The translations under genes were made by a program, and so were the position numbers. From Pseudomonas hunanensis (lineage in GTDB: Bacteria > Pseudomonadota > Gammaproteobacteria > Pseudomonadales > Pseudomonadaceae), in assembly GCF_013393325.1 (NCBI RefSeq), contig NZ_QJRC01000065.1, positions 93,520 through 157,519 of the forward strand: a stretch of 64,000 bases of DNA, given 5' to 3'. Shown piece after piece: positions 28,492 to 38,470 of this stretch (its first letter is position 1; each line of letters starts with the position of its first letter). The notes below the pieces were generated by a model. The model saw only the letters and a list, made by a program, of their open reading frames with translations, made no database searches and was not told where the DNA came from.

Positions 28492-29427
28492 TCAACTGCG
28501 GTCATACATCAGTTGCACCGCTTTCAGGTATTCGCAGAGCTCTTTCAGCGCGACCGTGGCGGTGTCCAAGTCCATCGTCGCGCTGAGTTTTACGGCCCGA
28601 GCCTGCCACTCCAGCTCCACCTTGCGAAGCTCGTGCAGCCAGTCATTCTTCAGTGGTTCGACACCTGACAAAGCCTTGACCGCTTCCAACTCATCCCGCG
28701 CCGTTTGCAGGGGGCGCTGCACCTGCCGTTGGTCACCCAGTGCTTCCTCGATTTTTTTATCAAGGCGAGCACGGGCCTCGCCCAGATCGCTGAATGTCCT
28801 GGCCCCTTCCAGCGCATCAGCGTGGCTGGCAAGCTTTTGCGCCACCGCCTTGAACAAATTGGCGTCGAACTTAGGGTCTGTGATCAACCCCATTATCTGG
28901 TCAATTTCTTCATCACTTGGGATGACCCCCTTCAGTGCACTGGCAACCGAAGGTTTTTCGAACAACTCGATAGCCTGGACGATATCCGCCCGTTGTTGTC
29001 GCAGTTGTACCAACCGTTGTTCAAACAAAGCAGACTGGGCTTCAAGGGTGGCCGTTTTTTCTGCCAACGCCTCCAAAGAGTCGACCATCGCCGATAATGA
29101 AAAAAGTTCCAATCGCAGATTTTTCCCGACCAGCCGCGCCTGATACTGGCTCAGGCGGTCCAGAACACTGGCCAGCCGTTGGTGATTATCGGTTCCTCCC
29201 TTACCCGGAATGAAATCACGGTCCTCCAGTAACGTGATACCCCCTATCAAACTCTCCTTGAATGCACGCTCTACAGCCAGCAACAGCACACGCAATTCAT
29301 CCAATTGCTCGCGTGCCCCTGGAAGCACGTTCATCTCCCACCTTTCCAGGCGCTGAAATATTTGGCCCTGTGCTTTATGCATTCGCACAAAATCAGGCAT
29401 GACGTTTTCAATATTGGCAACATCCAT
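28492..29427 (-). CDS. Alpha-xenorhabdolysin-like binary toxin, subunit B (XaxB/YaxB type)
   Basis: A 311-residue, almost wholly helical protein with long heptad-rich stretches (about 90-160 and 195-290) and no signal peptide. A short hydrophobic patch near the middle may touch the membrane. The size, helical make-up and position directly after an XaxA-like gene fit XaxB/YaxB, the partner that triggers pore assembly. Three in-frame ATG starts exist. The one at 29427 has GAGGAA at seven bases and lies one base past the A-gene stop, so it is preferred over 29442 and 29460. The DNA is visibly richer in A and T than its neighbours. Family assignment is from pattern memory and should be tested by profile search. 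Confidence 0.65.
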   Translation of the reverse strand: MDVANIENVMPDFVRMHKAQGQIFQRLERWEMNVLPGAREQLDELRVLLLAVERAFKESLIGGITLLEDRDFIPGKGGTDNHQRLASVLDRLSQYQARLVGKNLRLELFSLSAMVDSLEALAEKTATLEAQSALFEQRLVQLRQQRADIVQAIELFEKPSVASALKGVIPSDEEIDQIMGLITDPKFDANLFKAVAQKLASHADALEGARTFSDLGEARARLDKKIEEALGDQRQVQRPLQTARDELEAVKALSGVEPLKNDWLHELRKVELEWQARAVKLSATMDLDTATVALKELCEYLKAVQLMYDRS

Positions 29428-29428
29428 G

Positions 29429-30619
29429 TCAAGCTTCCTCATATTCGTCAACCAGCTCATTGAACAGTTGGGACAGCGTGTGGCAGATATTTCCTATCTT
29501 GGCCCACGGTTTTATGACTTCGGAAAAATCATGCACGAAGGACTCGAGCTGGGTGATCGTACCCAGTTCCTTGGCTTCACTGACCGAGGTACTGGCATAC
29601 GAGGCAAGGAACAACCAGACATCGGCCAAGCGCTTGGTCGCCGCCGACAGATCTTTGCATCTGAACTGCAAGTCCCTGACCAGCGTCGAAACGCGCTCGA
29701 AGTCTTTCAAGGCAGGCGCCACCATGGCCAACGCACGCGCCAGCTCATCGCGCTGTTCAATCAACGCATTCTTCGTGGCCCTGATGCGTTCCGCCTGGCT
29801 GCCGAAAACGCCCCCGGTGATAACCAGACCAATCGGCCCTAACACCATACCGGTGAACGCATAACCCACATTGGCATCGTACTCGGACTTCAATTGATCG
29901 ATCTGCTCATCCCATTGATCGAGCTGCCTGCGTTTCTCCAGGGTTCCCTCAGGGGACACCTTCTCATCGAAGTGCTTCAGCAAGCGCCCCATGCGCGGTT
30001 TGAGCTCACGTTTTATTTCATTGTTGAACCAGTTGGCACGCGCATCGACATCATCGATTCGCCGCTGAGTGCTTTCGATTTCTCTGACCAGCTCAGTGAT
30101 GCCAGGTGTGAGCAGGTTTGTGATCTGAGCTTGCTCTTCTTCACTGAACTCCTGCGTGTAGACATTACCCCCTTGCTCAGCCTTGCGCTTTTTGAGTGCT
30201 GCGAAAACCTCGCTATTTTCAAGGTTATCCAGCAAGTTACCGCCACGCTGCACCAGGCTTTCAGCAAACAATTCAATTTCAGGACCTAACTGCTTGATAC
30301 TGCGCTCCAGTATGTCCCATTCATAGACATGCCGGTGCAACGCAACATAAAGGTCATTGACCATCGTCACATCAACCCCTAGAGCACCGTAGTCGACCTC
30401 CCGTTCAATCTCTGCCTGCGTACGGGGTAGCTGATTGACGACATTGACGTATTTCTTGATAGCTTTAAGGTTCTCGGCCGTCAGTAAACTTCCGATTTGC
30501 TGACTGTTGCCCATCCGATTTCCAAGAAATGAAAAGTAGCGCTCCGGCAGCATTTTCACCTTGGCCATGGGGTCAAGTTCATCTACGGGCAGTGCTTCCC
30601 ACCCAGTCGTCACATTCAT
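29429..30619 (-). CDS. Alpha-xenorhabdolysin-like binary toxin, subunit A (XaxA/YaxA type)
   Basis: A 396-residue helical protein of the kind forming alpha pore-forming toxins. Long amphipathic helices (about 95-250 and 270-395) flank one strongly hydrophobic hairpin at 251-273 (YAFTGMVLGPIGLVITGG), the candidate membrane-insertion segment. No signal peptide is seen, as for XaxA/YaxA, which leave the cell by an unclear route. It sits first in a two-gene operon with the B subunit. In Xenorhabdus and Yersinia the paired subunits lyse insect or mammalian cells. The upstream spacer (30620-30821) is AT-rich. The low GC suggests horizontal gain. Confidence 0.7.
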   Translation of the reverse strand: MNVTTGWEALPVDELDPMAKVKMLPERYFSFLGNRMGNSQQIGSLLTAENLKAIKKYVNVVNQLPRTQAEIEREVDYGALGVDVTMVNDLYVALHRHVYEWDILERSIKQLGPEIELFAESLVQRGGNLLDNLENSEVFAALKKRKAEQGGNVYTQEFSEEEQAQITNLLTPGITELVREIESTQRRIDDVDARANWFNNEIKRELKPRMGRLLKHFDEKVSPEGTLEKRRQLDQWDEQIDQLKSEYDANVGYAFTGMVLGPIGLVITGGVFGSQAERIRATKNALIEQRDELARALAMVAPALKDFERVSTLVRDLQFRCKDLSAATKRLADVWLFLASYASTSVSEAKELGTITQLESFVHDFSEVIKPWAKIGNICHTLSQLFNELVDEYEEA

Positions 30620-30821
30620 AGTTCAATCCATAAGACCAATAAATTAATTGCACTCAAAGCTTCCACTTGAACCGTACTCAATTCATTAAGCGCTGTAACT
30701 TAACGCTGTGGGAAAGTTCTTTAACCTCGGCATGAACCTTCCGTCCCTGAGCATTACCATGGCAAGATGCGTGGCCATTGGGATAAAATGCGCCCCCGTT
30801 TCACCCTGTATCGAGCCCGCC

Positions 30822-31565
30822 GTGAGCAAACAACCCGACCGCCTTTTCGCCCAACCCCTGGAGCAGGTGCCCGACTTCGTGTTCAACGAAGACGTGGTGC
30901 GCGTGTTCCCGGATATGATCAAGCGCTCGGTGCCCGGTTACCCCACCATCGTCGAGAACCTCGGCGTGCTGGCCGCACGATTCGCCCAGCCAAACACCGC
31001 GTTGTACGACTTGGGTGCTTCACTGGGTGCCGTCACCCAGTCGCTGCGTCGCCATGTACGCAGCGATGGCTGCAGGGTGATCGCGGTGGACAACTCCGCC
31101 GCCATGGTCGAGCGCTGCCGCCAGTACCTCACCGCCCAGGACTCGATGTTCCAGGAGTTGCTACCGGTGCAAGTGCTGGAAGCCGATATCCTTGCCCTGC
31201 CCTTCGAGCCCGCCTCGGTGGTGGCAATGAACTTCACCCTGCAGTTCATCGCCCCCGACCAACGCCTGGAACTGCTCGGGCGTATCCGCCAGGCGCTGCT
31301 GCCGGGTGGCGCACTGATCCTTTCGGAGAAACTGCGCTTCGCTGATGAGCAAGAGCAGGATCTGCTCAATGAACTGCACCTGGACTTCAAGCGGGCCAAT
31401 GGCTACAGCGAACTGGAAATTGCCCAGAAGCGCAGCGCCATTGAAAACGTGATGAGGCCCGATACGCTCGAAGCCCATCAGGAGCGCCTGCGCGCTGCCG
31501 GCTTCTCGAAAGTGGTGCCCTGGTTCCAATGCCTTAACTTCGCCTCGTTGATAGCCCTGCCATGA
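30822..31565 (+). CDS. cmoA: Carboxy-SAM synthase CmoA
   Basis: A 247-residue SAM-binding protein that converts S-adenosylmethionine and prephenate into carboxy-S-adenosylmethionine for modification of uridine 34 in tRNA. The Rossmann methyltransferase motif is [20 protein letters not shown] and EKLRF are typical CmoA blocks. The GTG at 30822 gives [15 protein letters not shown] and exactly the E. coli length. The open frame extends to 30708 but that part is not family-like. It overlaps cmoB by four bases (ATGA). Confidence 0.93.
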   Translation: MSKQPDRLFAQPLEQVPDFVFNEDVVRVFPDMIKRSVPGYPTIVENLGVLAARFAQPNTALYDLGASLGAVTQSLRRHVRSDGCRVIAVDNSAAMVERCRQYLTAQDSMFQELLPVQVLEADILALPFEPASVVAMNFTLQFIAPDQRLELLGRIRQALLPGGALILSEKLRFADEQEQDLLNELHLDFKRANGYSELEIAQKRSAIENVMRPDTLEAHQERLRAAGFSKVVPWFQCLNFASLIALP

Positions 31566-32518
31566 TCGATCTGTCCCCTCTCGTCCGCCGTCTGGCGGGT
31601 ACGCCCCTGGCTTCCTGGTCGCAAGGCCTGCAAGCGCAACTGGAAGCCAAGCTGGAAAAGGGCCACGGTGACCTCGACCGCTGGCGCGGTGCACTCCAAG
31701 CCCTGCCCACCCTGCAACCCAGCGAAATAGACCTGGTCAACGGGCTACGCCTGGACTGCGACTGCGACGACGCCACCCGCGCGCAGATGCGCCAGGCACT
31801 GATGGGCCTGTCGCCTTGGCGCAAAGGGCCGTTCGACCTGTTTGGCGTGCATGTGGACACCGAGTGGCATTCGGACTGGAAATGGTCGCGGGTAAGCCCG
31901 CACCTGAACCTCAAGGGCAAGCGCGTGCTCGACGTTGGCTGTGGCAATGGCTACTACCAGTGGCGCATGCTCGGTGCCGGTGCCGACATGGTGATTGGCG
32001 TCGACCCCAACTGGCTGTTCTTCTGCCAGTTCCAGGCCGTGCAACAGTACCTGCCGGAGCTGCCAGCCTGGCACCTGCCGTTCGCCCTGGAGGACCTGCC
32101 CGCCAACCTGGAAGGTTTCGACACGGTATTTTCCATGGGTGTGTTCTACCACCGCCGCTCGCCCATCGAGCACCTGCTGGCGCTCAAGGACTGCCTGGTC
32201 AAAGGTGGCGAGCTGGTGCTGGAAACCCTGGTGATCGAAGGCGACGAAAACCAGGTGCTGGTGCCAGAGGACCGTTACGCACAGATGCGCAACGTCTGGT
32301 ACCTGCCGTCGGTACCGGCCCTGGCCCGCTGGTTGCGCCGTGCCGGCTTCAGCGATGTACGCTGCGTCGACGTGAGTGTCACCAGCGTCGAGGAGCAGCG
32401 CAGCACCGAGTGGATGCGCTACCAGTCGCTGGGCGACTTCCTCGACCCGAACGACCATAGCAAAACCCTCGAAGGCCTACCGGCCCCACGCCGCGCCACC
32501 CTGCTGGCGCGCAAATAA
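31562..32518 (+). CDS. cmoB: tRNA U34 carboxymethyltransferase CmoB
   Basis: A 318-residue enzyme that transfers the carboxymethyl group from carboxy-SAM to 5-hydroxyuridine 34 of tRNA, forming cmo5U, which widens codon reading. The SAM-fold motif [14 protein letters not shown] and the segments GVDPNWLF and [12 protein letters not shown] are diagnostic. The start overlaps the cmoA stop, so both products of the pathway are co-translated. Confidence 0.95.
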   Translation: MIDLSPLVRRLAGTPLASWSQGLQAQLEAKLEKGHGDLDRWRGALQALPTLQPSEIDLVNGLRLDCDCDDATRAQMRQALMGLSPWRKGPFDLFGVHVDTEWHSDWKWSRVSPHLNLKGKRVLDVGCGNGYYQWRMLGAGADMVIGVDPNWLFFCQFQAVQQYLPELPAWHLPFALEDLPANLEGFDTVFSMGVFYHRRSPIEHLLALKDCLVKGGELVLETLVIEGDENQVLVPEDRYAQMRNVWYLPSVPALARWLRRAGFSDVRCVDVSVTSVEEQRSTEWMRYQSLGDFLDPNDHSKTLEGLPAPRRATLLARK

Positions 32519-32521
32519 AAA

Positions 32522-32541
32522 AGGCGCCCGTCTGGGCGCCT
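32522..32541 (-). terminator. Terminator of the small exported-protein gene
   Basis: AGGCGCCC, loop GTCT, GGGCGCCT: 8-bp stem just after the cmoB stop. Read on the minus strand it is followed by six T residues, so it terminates the small gene coming from 32588; on the plus strand it also follows cmoB closely and may act both ways. Confidence 0.85.
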
Positions 32542-32587
32542 GAATACACCTGCGGCGAGGAGCTGTCGCAGCGCAGGTTTTGTTACC

Positions 32588-32791
32588 TCAGTCCTTGGCC
32601 ACCTCACGGGCCTTCTCTTGCGCCTTGCGTTCGCGCTCCGCAACAGCCTGTTGCTTGTCACCGTGCAAGCGCTGCTGGTCTTCGCGGAAGGCTTGCCAGA
32701 ACTGCTTCGAGCGCTCCGCACCGCCCTCGGCATAGACACTGGCGCTGCCCAGGGCAAGGGTGGCCAACAGCAGGTATTTGGTCAGGTTCAT
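32588..32791 (-). CDS. Small exported charged protein, function unknown
   Basis: A 67-residue protein with a clear signal peptide (cut near VYA, residue 21). The mature 46 residues are rich in Lys, Arg, Glu and Gln and look like one helix. It resembles uncharacterised small periplasmic proteins of pseudomonads. It is divergent from a metal-type two-component system across 240 bases that contain repeated GATTAC motifs, so it may be a target of that system. It ends at its own terminator. Confidence 0.65.
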   Translation of the reverse strand: MNLTKYLLLATLALGSASVYAEGGAERSKQFWQAFREDQQRLHGDKQQAVAERERKAQEKAREVAKD

Positions 32792-32864
32792 CGTGGTTGC
32801 CTCGTGATAACCGATCAGACACGGCCATCCTAGCGAGGGCTAGCTAACGACAAGGTGAGGCGGG

Positions 32865-32918
32865 GATTACAGTCCTGCAATGTGGCCCTGGCAGGCAGCC
32901 AGATTACGCCAGGATTAC
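32865..32918. promoter_or_regulatory. GATTAC repeats, likely response-regulator operator
   Basis: GATTAC occurs at 32865, 32902 and 32913. The last two are exactly 11 bases apart, the one-turn spacing used by OmpR/PhoB-type regulators. They lie between the divergent small exported-protein gene and the response regulator, so the regulator could control both. Confidence 0.45.
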
Positions 32919-33030
32919 AAATCGGTTATCTGCGCCGCAGCGCCATTTGCATGCCGTAACATCCTGCAGCTTGACCCTGATGTCACTACAGGGTCGAGAA
33001 TCGCCCCCCTTTCATCACACCGAGCAACCC

Positions 33031-33705
33031 ATGCGCCTACTGATCATCGAGGACGAGCTGCGAACCGCCGACTATTTGCAACAAGGCCTGCGCGAGAACG
33101 GCTATGTGGTCGACTGCGCCCACACTGGCACCGATGGCCTGCACCTGGCCCGTCAACAGCCCTATGAGCTGGTCATTCTCGACGTCAACCTGCCTGAACT
33201 CGATGGCTGGACCGTGCTGCAACGCCTGCGCGCCGAGTCGGCAACGCGCATCATGATGCTTACCGCCCACGGCCGCCTGGCCGACCGGGTCAAAGGCCTG
33301 GACCTGGGCGCCGACGACTACCTGCTCAAACCCTTCGAGTTTCCTGAGCTGTTGGCGCGCATCCGCAGCCTGCTGCGCCGCAACGACCAGCAACTGCAGC
33401 CCAGCACCCTGCGGGTCGCCGACCTGGAACTGGACCCCGGCCGCCACCGCGCTTACCGCGCCGGACAGCGCATCGACCTGACCGCCAAGGAGTTCGCCCT
33501 GCTGCACCTGCTGATGCGCCAGACAGGCGAAGTGCTGTCGCGCACGCAGATCATTTCGCTGGTGTGGGACATGAACTTCGACTGCGACACCAACGTGGTC
33601 GAGGTCTCGATCCGGCGCCTGCGGGCCAAGATCGACGACCCGTTCGATAACAAGCTGATTCACACCCTGCGTGGCGTGGGCTATGTACTTGAGGCGCGCT
33701 TTTGA
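33031..33705 (+). CDS. OmpR-family response regulator (heavy-metal type)
   Basis: A 224-residue transcription factor with a receiver domain (phospho-acceptor Asp51, [11 protein letters not shown]) and a winged-HTH output domain (about 125-222; [42 protein letters not shown]). The [16 protein letters not shown] wording is typical of CopR/CusR/CzcR-like regulators. The ATG at 33031 begins MRLLIIEDE; the longer frame to 32947 lacks family support. It overlaps the kinase start by four bases. Confidence 0.88.
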   Translation: MRLLIIEDELRTADYLQQGLRENGYVVDCAHTGTDGLHLARQQPYELVILDVNLPELDGWTVLQRLRAESATRIMMLTAHGRLADRVKGLDLGADDYLLKPFEFPELLARIRSLLRRNDQQLQPSTLRVADLELDPGRHRAYRAGQRIDLTAKEFALLHLLMRQTGEVLSRTQIISLVWDMNFDCDTNVVEVSIRRLRAKIDDPFDNKLIHTLRGVGYVLEARF

Positions 33706-35084
33706 GAAACCCCAGCCTGTCACTGCGCCTGGGCCTGAGCGTGACACTGATGGGCGCCGCCCTGGTAATGCTGCTGGCCTGCCTGGCCGTGTTCGCCTTG
33801 GATCACGAACTGGACAGCCGCGCGCGCAAGGATCTGGCGCGCAAGATGTTGCAGGTCGAGCACAACCTGCGCGTCGACCTGCGCAGCGAAGACCTGGGCA
33901 CCCGCGCCCATCCACTGCTCGACCTGGTGATGGGGCATGACAACCTGAGCCTCAGCGTGCTGGCGCTGGACGGCCGCCACCCGCACCTGCTCAGCCTCGG
34001 CCCAGCCCTGGAAGCGCGAGTCGGCGAACTGCACACCGATGCCCGCCTGGCCTTTCACGAATGGCGCGACAGCAGCGGCAACCAGATGCTCACCGTTACC
34101 CGGCAGATGCGCTTGCGCGACAACACGCCGGTCAAGGTGATGATGTCGCTCAACCGCGCCGACGACAACGCCCTGCTGCAGGCCTACCTGCACTCCACCT
34201 TGCTGGCTTTGCCGCTGCTGTTGGTCCTGATTGGTGCGGGTGCCTGGTGGCTGATGCAACGTGGCTTGAAGCCGTTGCGGCACTTCCGGCGCATTGCCGG
34301 GCAGGTGTCCGCCCAAGACTTGCAACACCGCCTGCCCTCTACCGGCTTGCCGCAAGAGCTGGCGGAACTGGCCAGCAGCATTAACGTGATGCTCGACCGC
34401 CTGGATCAGGGTGTCAGCCAGCTGTCGCAGTTCTCTGACGATTTGGCCCATGAACTGCGTACGCCGTTGAGCAACCTGATGGGCAAGACGCAGGTGACAC
34501 TGGCCCGTGAGCGGGACAATGCGAACTATCGGGAAGTGCTGGAAGACAGCATCGAAGAGCTGACCCGGCTCAACCGCATCATCAACGACATGCTGTTTCT
34601 CGCCCAGGCCAACCAGCCGCAAGCACAAGTCGCGTTAAAACCCTTGGCGCTGGCTGACGAGACAGCGCGGGTTGTCGAGCTGTTTACTTTCAGTGCCGAG
34701 CTGAAGGCAGTTGAGCTACGCGTTCAGGGCTGGGGGACTGCACAGGGTGACCGGCTGATGTTCCAGCGAGCACTGTCAAACCTGTTGAGCAATGCCATTC
34801 GGCACAGCCCGGAAGGTGAGCCCGTCGAACTGCGTATCGAGCGTGCGGGCAACGAAGTACGGCTAGCGGTGGAGAACCGAGGGCCTGGTATTGCTGCAGA
34901 GCACCAGTCACGCTTGTTCGAACGGTTCTACCGGGTGGGCGCGGGGCGTTCGCGGTTGGAGGGTGGGACCGGTTTAGGGCTGGCAATCGTCAAATCGATC
35001 ATGCAGTTGCATGGCGGTCGGGTCGAAGTGAGCAGCAGCCCCTTGGGGCCTACCCGCTTTACCCTGGTGTTTCCTGGCGAATGA
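33702..35084 (+). CDS. Sensor histidine kinase (heavy-metal type, CusS/IrlS-like)
   Basis: A 460-residue inner-membrane kinase: first membrane helix about 8-30, periplasmic sensor about 31-160, second helix about 165-185, HAMP, then HisKA with [12 protein letters not shown], and ATPase domain with [19 protein letters not shown] and GTGLGLAIV. The start is a rare TTG overlapping the regulator stop as TTGA. The pairing and architecture resemble copper or other metal sensors. No metal efflux genes are in the window, so the signal is not fixed. Confidence 0.88.
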   Translation: MRNPSLSLRLGLSVTLMGAALVMLLACLAVFALDHELDSRARKDLARKMLQVEHNLRVDLRSEDLGTRAHPLLDLVMGHDNLSLSVLALDGRHPHLLSLGPALEARVGELHTDARLAFHEWRDSSGNQMLTVTRQMRLRDNTPVKVMMSLNRADDNALLQAYLHSTLLALPLLLVLIGAGAWWLMQRGLKPLRHFRRIAGQVSAQDLQHRLPSTGLPQELAELASSINVMLDRLDQGVSQLSQFSDDLAHELRTPLSNLMGKTQVTLARERDNANYREVLEDSIEELTRLNRIINDMLFLAQANQPQAQVALKPLALADETARVVELFTFSAELKAVELRVQGWGTAQGDRLMFQRALSNLLSNAIRHSPEGEPVELRIERAGNEVRLAVENRGPGIAAEHQSRLFERFYRVGAGRSRLEGGTGLGLAIVKSIMQLHGGRVEVSSSPLGPTRFTLVFPGE

Positions 35085-35090
35085 TCAGCT

Positions 35091-35120
35091 GCCTGTACCT
35101 GCGACAAAGCCGGTACAGGC
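35091..35120. terminator. Possible bidirectional hairpin
   Basis: GCCTGTACC and GGTACAGGC form a 9-bp stem with a 12-base loop between the convergent kinase and pdxJ. No T run follows on either strand, so it is only a candidate terminator. Confidence 0.4.
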
Positions 35121-35130
35121 AACCAACAAA

Positions 35131-35871
35131 TCAGCGCGAAGCCGCTACGATCAGGGCTTTCATCTCCGCCACAGCAGCTTTGAAGCCAACGAACAAGGCA
35201 TGTGCCACCAGCGCATGGCCGATGTTCAGTTCATTGATGCCTTTGATTGCCGCCACTGCCTCGACGTTGTGGTAATGCAACCCATGGCCAGCATTGACGA
35301 TCAGCCCCTGCCCCACACCAAACGCCACACCATCGACGATACGCTTGAGTTCTTCAGCCACTTCGGTTGGGGTTTGGGCATCGGCATAACGCCCGGTGTG
35401 CAGCTCGATCGCCGGCGCGCCAACCCGACGCGAGGCCTCGATCTGCCGCTCATCGGCATCGATGAACAGCGACACCTCGGCACCGGTACGCGCCAGGCGC
35501 TCCACGGCAGCCTTGATCCGAGCTTCCTGTCCTGCCACGTCCAGGCCACCTTCGGTGGTCAGCTCCTGACGGGTTTCGGGTACCAGGCAGATGTGTGCCG
35601 GGCGAATCTTCTCGGCAAACGCCATCATCTCTTCGGTAACGCCCATCTCGAAGTTCATGCGCGTCTGCAGCACATCCTTGAGCACCACCACATCCCGCTC
35701 CTGGATGTGCCGGCGGTCTTCGCGCAGGTGCACAGTGATGCCATCGGCGCCCGCTTCCTCGGCGTCCAGGGCAGCCTTGACCGGGTCAGGGTAACGCGTG
35801 CCACGGGCCTGGCGCAGGGTCGCCACGTGGTCGATGTTTACGCCAAGAAGCATGCGGTTGCTGTGAGTCAC
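35131..35871 (-). CDS. pdxJ: Pyridoxine 5'-phosphate synthase PdxJ
   Basis: A 246-residue TIM-barrel enzyme that condenses 1-deoxyxylulose 5-phosphate with aminoacetone phosphate in the last ring-forming step of vitamin B6 synthesis. [33 protein letters not shown], and GHGLHYHNV are the conserved active-site blocks. It is last in the minus-strand series era, recO, pdxJ; 43 bases separate it from recO. Confidence 0.96.
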   Translation of the reverse strand: MTHSNRMLLGVNIDHVATLRQARGTRYPDPVKAALDAEEAGADGITVHLREDRRHIQERDVVVLKDVLQTRMNFEMGVTEEMMAFAEKIRPAHICLVPETRQELTTEGGLDVAGQEARIKAAVERLARTGAEVSLFIDADERQIEASRRVGAPAIELHTGRYADAQTPTEVAEELKRIVDGVAFGVGQGLIVNAGHGLHYHNVEAVAAIKGINELNIGHALVAHALFVGFKAAVAEMKALIVAASR

Positions 35872-35914
35872 GAAAGGCTCTCCTGAAGATTGAGCCCCAC
35901 AGCATACGTCGTGA

Positions 35915-36598
35915 TCAGCGCTTGCGAAACAATTCCCGGCTGACCAGCGGTTTTGCCCCCAGGTGAACCGCCAGTGCCTGGCGCATCAGGCGCTTGGCAG
36001 CCAGCAAGGCACCTGGGGCCTCCCAGTTGGCTTCGGCCAAAGCCAGCAGTTCGGTACCACGGAACAAGCCGGGTTGTGCCAACTCGACCCGCTCGAAGCC
36101 GGCATCCACGCGCAAACGGTACAGGCCGTCGGCAGCGACAGGTTGGTCACTAACGTCCTGTTGCAAGGAAAACGCATAACCGAGCTCGTCCAGCAGCCGC
36201 CATTCGAAAGAGCGCAGCAGCGGCTCCAGCGGGCGCCCGGCGCCCAAGGCCTGCAAGGTCAAGGTGTAGTGCTCGAAAAGGGTCGGGAACGGCGCCTCGG
36301 CGGGCAGCAGGCGCATCAGCAATTCGTTGAGGTACAACCCGCTGAACAGGGCATCGCCGTGCAGCCAGGCGGCGGTACCAGCGCTGTCCATACGCCCGAC
36401 ATTCTTCAGCTCACCACGCCCACGCAGCTCCACCTCCAGCGGCACGAACGGCCGCACCAGGCTGCCCCCTTTGCTGCGCGCGCGGCGCAACACGGCGCGC
36501 ACGCGGCCCTGGGGGGTGAAGAAGTCCACCAGCGCGCTGGTTTCCTTGTAGGCTCGGCTGTGCAGCACATAGGCTGGCTGGGGGGTGGGTTGGTCCAT
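35915..36598 (-). CDS. recO: DNA repair protein RecO
   Basis: A 227-residue RecFOR pathway mediator that anneals DNA strands and helps load RecA on SSB-covered DNA. An N-terminal OB fold ([20 protein letters not shown]) and a helical region with [12 protein letters not shown] match the family. The zinc cysteines of some RecO proteins are missing, as usual in gammaproteobacteria. A REP pair separates it from era. Confidence 0.93.
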   Translation of the reverse strand: MDQPTPQPAYVLHSRAYKETSALVDFFTPQGRVRAVLRRARSKGGSLVRPFVPLEVELRGRGELKNVGRMDSAGTAAWLHGDALFSGLYLNELLMRLLPAEAPFPTLFEHYTLTLQALGAGRPLEPLLRSFEWRLLDELGYAFSLQQDVSDQPVAADGLYRLRVDAGFERVELAQPGLFRGTELLALAEANWEAPGALLAAKRLMRQALAVHLGAKPLVSRELFRKR

Positions 36599-36626
36599 GC
36601 ACTATCTCTGGGGGGCCAGATGTAAT

Positions 36627-36698
36627 TGTGGGAGCGGGCTTGCCCGCGAAAGCGCCAGTGAGTCCACTATCGCATTCGCGGGCAGGCCCGCTCCCACA
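36627..36698. repeat. Inverted pair of REP palindromes between era and recO
   Basis: Two 24-base units at 36627-36650 and 36675-36698 are inverse copies with one mismatch, 24 bases apart. On the minus strand the first contains AGCCCG-CT-CCCACA, an exact match to the target predicted for the IS110 element at the right edge of this window, and it is empty. Confidence 0.9.
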
Positions 36699-36722
36699 GG
36701 ACGACCCGTGCGCTGAGGTAAC

Positions 36723-37625
36723 TTACAGGTCGCCGTAGCCCAGAGAACGCAGGGCGCGCTCGTCGTCGGACCAGCCGCCTTTCACCTTGACCCACAGGTT
36801 GAGCATGACCTTGGAGTCGAACAGCACCTCCATGTCCTTGCGCGCCTCAGAGCCGATACGCTTGATACGCTCGCCCTTGTCGCCAATGATAATTTTCTTC
36901 TGGCCGTCGCGTTCAACCAGGATCAGCGCGTGAATGTGCAGCACATGGCCCTGCTGCTTGAACTCCTCGATCTCCACGGTGATCTGGTAAGGCAGCTCCG
37001 CACCCAACTGGCGCATGATTTTCTCGCGCACCAGCTCGGCAGCCAGGAAGCGGCTGCTGCGGTCGGTGATCTGGTCCTCCGGGAAGAAGTGATCGTTCTC
37101 GGGGAGGTGCTTGGCGATCTGTGCTTCCAGCGCGTCGAGGTTGTGCCCCTGCTGCGCGGAAATCGGCATGACTTCGGCGTTCGGCAGTTGCTCCTGCAGC
37201 CATTGCAGGTGCGGGATCAACTCGGCCTTCTCTTCCATGCGGTCGGTCTTGTTGACCGCAATGATCAACGGGCCGGTCACGTACTGCACACGTTCCAGCA
37301 CCAGTTGATCTTCGTCGGTCCACTTGGTGCGGTCGACCACGAAGATCACCACGTCGACGTCCTTCAGGGCCGCCGAGGCGTTGCGGTTCATGTAGCGGTT
37401 CAAGGCCTTGTCGTTGGCCTTGTGCATACCAGGGGTATCAACGTAGATCGCCTGTACATCACCCTCGGTCTTGATGCCGAGCATGTTGTGGCGGGTGGTC
37501 TGCGGCTTGCGCGAAGTGATCGCGAGCTTCTGGCCCAGGATGTGGTTGAGCAGGGTCGACTTGCCCACGTTGGGGCGGCCGACAATGGCCACGTAGCCGC
37601 AGCGAGTCGGGTTGTTATCAGTCAT
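36723..37625 (-). CDS. era: GTPase Era
   Basis: A 300-residue essential GTPase that binds the 3' end of 16S rRNA during small-subunit assembly. G1 is [10 protein letters not shown]3 DTPGM, G4 NKTD; a C-terminal KH domain includes [13 protein letters not shown]. Two starts are possible. The ATG at 37625 is seven bases from GGAG, while the ATG at 37631 is almost touching it, so 37625 is preferred. It overlaps the end of rnc by 8 bases. Confidence 0.96.
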
Positions 37626-38307
37626 TGCCATTCTCCACGCCCAGGGCGATCAGTGCAGACGCGGCGGCGACTTGCTCGGCGATACGCCGGCTAACGCCCT
37701 GACCACGGCTCTTGTTGTTCAGCAGTACCACTTCGCATTCGACGAAGAAGGTGCGGCAGTGCGGTTCACCCTGGATATCCACTACTTCGTAACGCGGCAG
37801 CTCACAGCTGCGCGACTGCAGGAACTCTTGCAGACGGGTTTTCGGGTCCTTGTTGGTGTCGACCAGGGTCAGGCCCTCGAACTCGTCGGCCAGCCAGGCC
37901 AGGACGCGTTCCCGGGCAGTGTCCATGTCAGCGTCCAGGTAGATGGCACCAATCAGTGCCTCCAGGGCGTCGGCCAGGATCGACTCGCGACGGAAACCGC
38001 CACTTTTGAGCTCACCCGAACCCAGGCGCAGGTATTCGCCCAGGTCGAAACCACGGGCCAGGCGGGCCAGGGTCTCGCCCTTGACCAAGCGCGCGCGCAG
38101 GCGCGAAAGCTGGCCTTCGCGGGCCTGCGGGAAGCGCTCGAACAGCGCTTCGCCGGCGACGAAGTTGAGAATGGCATCGCCGAGAAATTCCAGGCGCTCA
38201 TTGTTGCGCCCGGCGTAACTGCGATGGGTCAGCGCCAGGAGCATCTGGTCCTGGTTCTTGAAGGTGTAACCGAGCTTTCGCTCCAGACGGGCAAGGGAAG
38301 CAGTCAT
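37618..38307 (-). CDS. rnc: Ribonuclease III
   Basis: A 229-residue double-strand-specific endoribonuclease for rRNA and mRNA processing. The signature [13 protein letters not shown] holds the catalytic Glu and Asp; a second acidic pair sits in [14 protein letters not shown]; a dsRNA-binding domain fills the C-terminus ([11 protein letters not shown]). It is translationally coupled to era, as in most proteobacteria. The 163-base leader after lepB contains hairpins that could be its own substrate. Confidence 0.96.
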
Positions 38308-38376
38308 GCGGCCACCCGTTGGTTGTTCAACGCGTTGTTCAAATCAACATCCTGAAAGACTGTTTGGCTGTGGTGC

Positions 38377-38464
38377 GCCGCGCGATGTGCGGCGAATCTC
38401 CCGATCCCTGAGAACACAGCCTATGTCAGAAATGCATTCGGCGCTGTCTGCTGGACAGCGCCGA
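38377..38464 (-). promoter_or_regulatory. Hairpins in the lepB-rnc spacer
   Basis: An 11-bp perfect stem (38438-38448 with 38454-38464) begins a few bases after the lepB stop, and a 6-bp GC stem lies at 38376-38381 with 38389-38394. The first could end lepAB transcription although no T run follows. In E. coli RNase III cuts a stem in its own leader to lower its synthesis; these stems are candidates for similar control. Confidence 0.45.
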
Positions 38465-38470
38465 TGGGTA

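Noticed and set aside
30708..30821. Upstream extension of CmoA
   Set aside because: The GTG at 30822 gives the exact family length; the added residues are unrelated.
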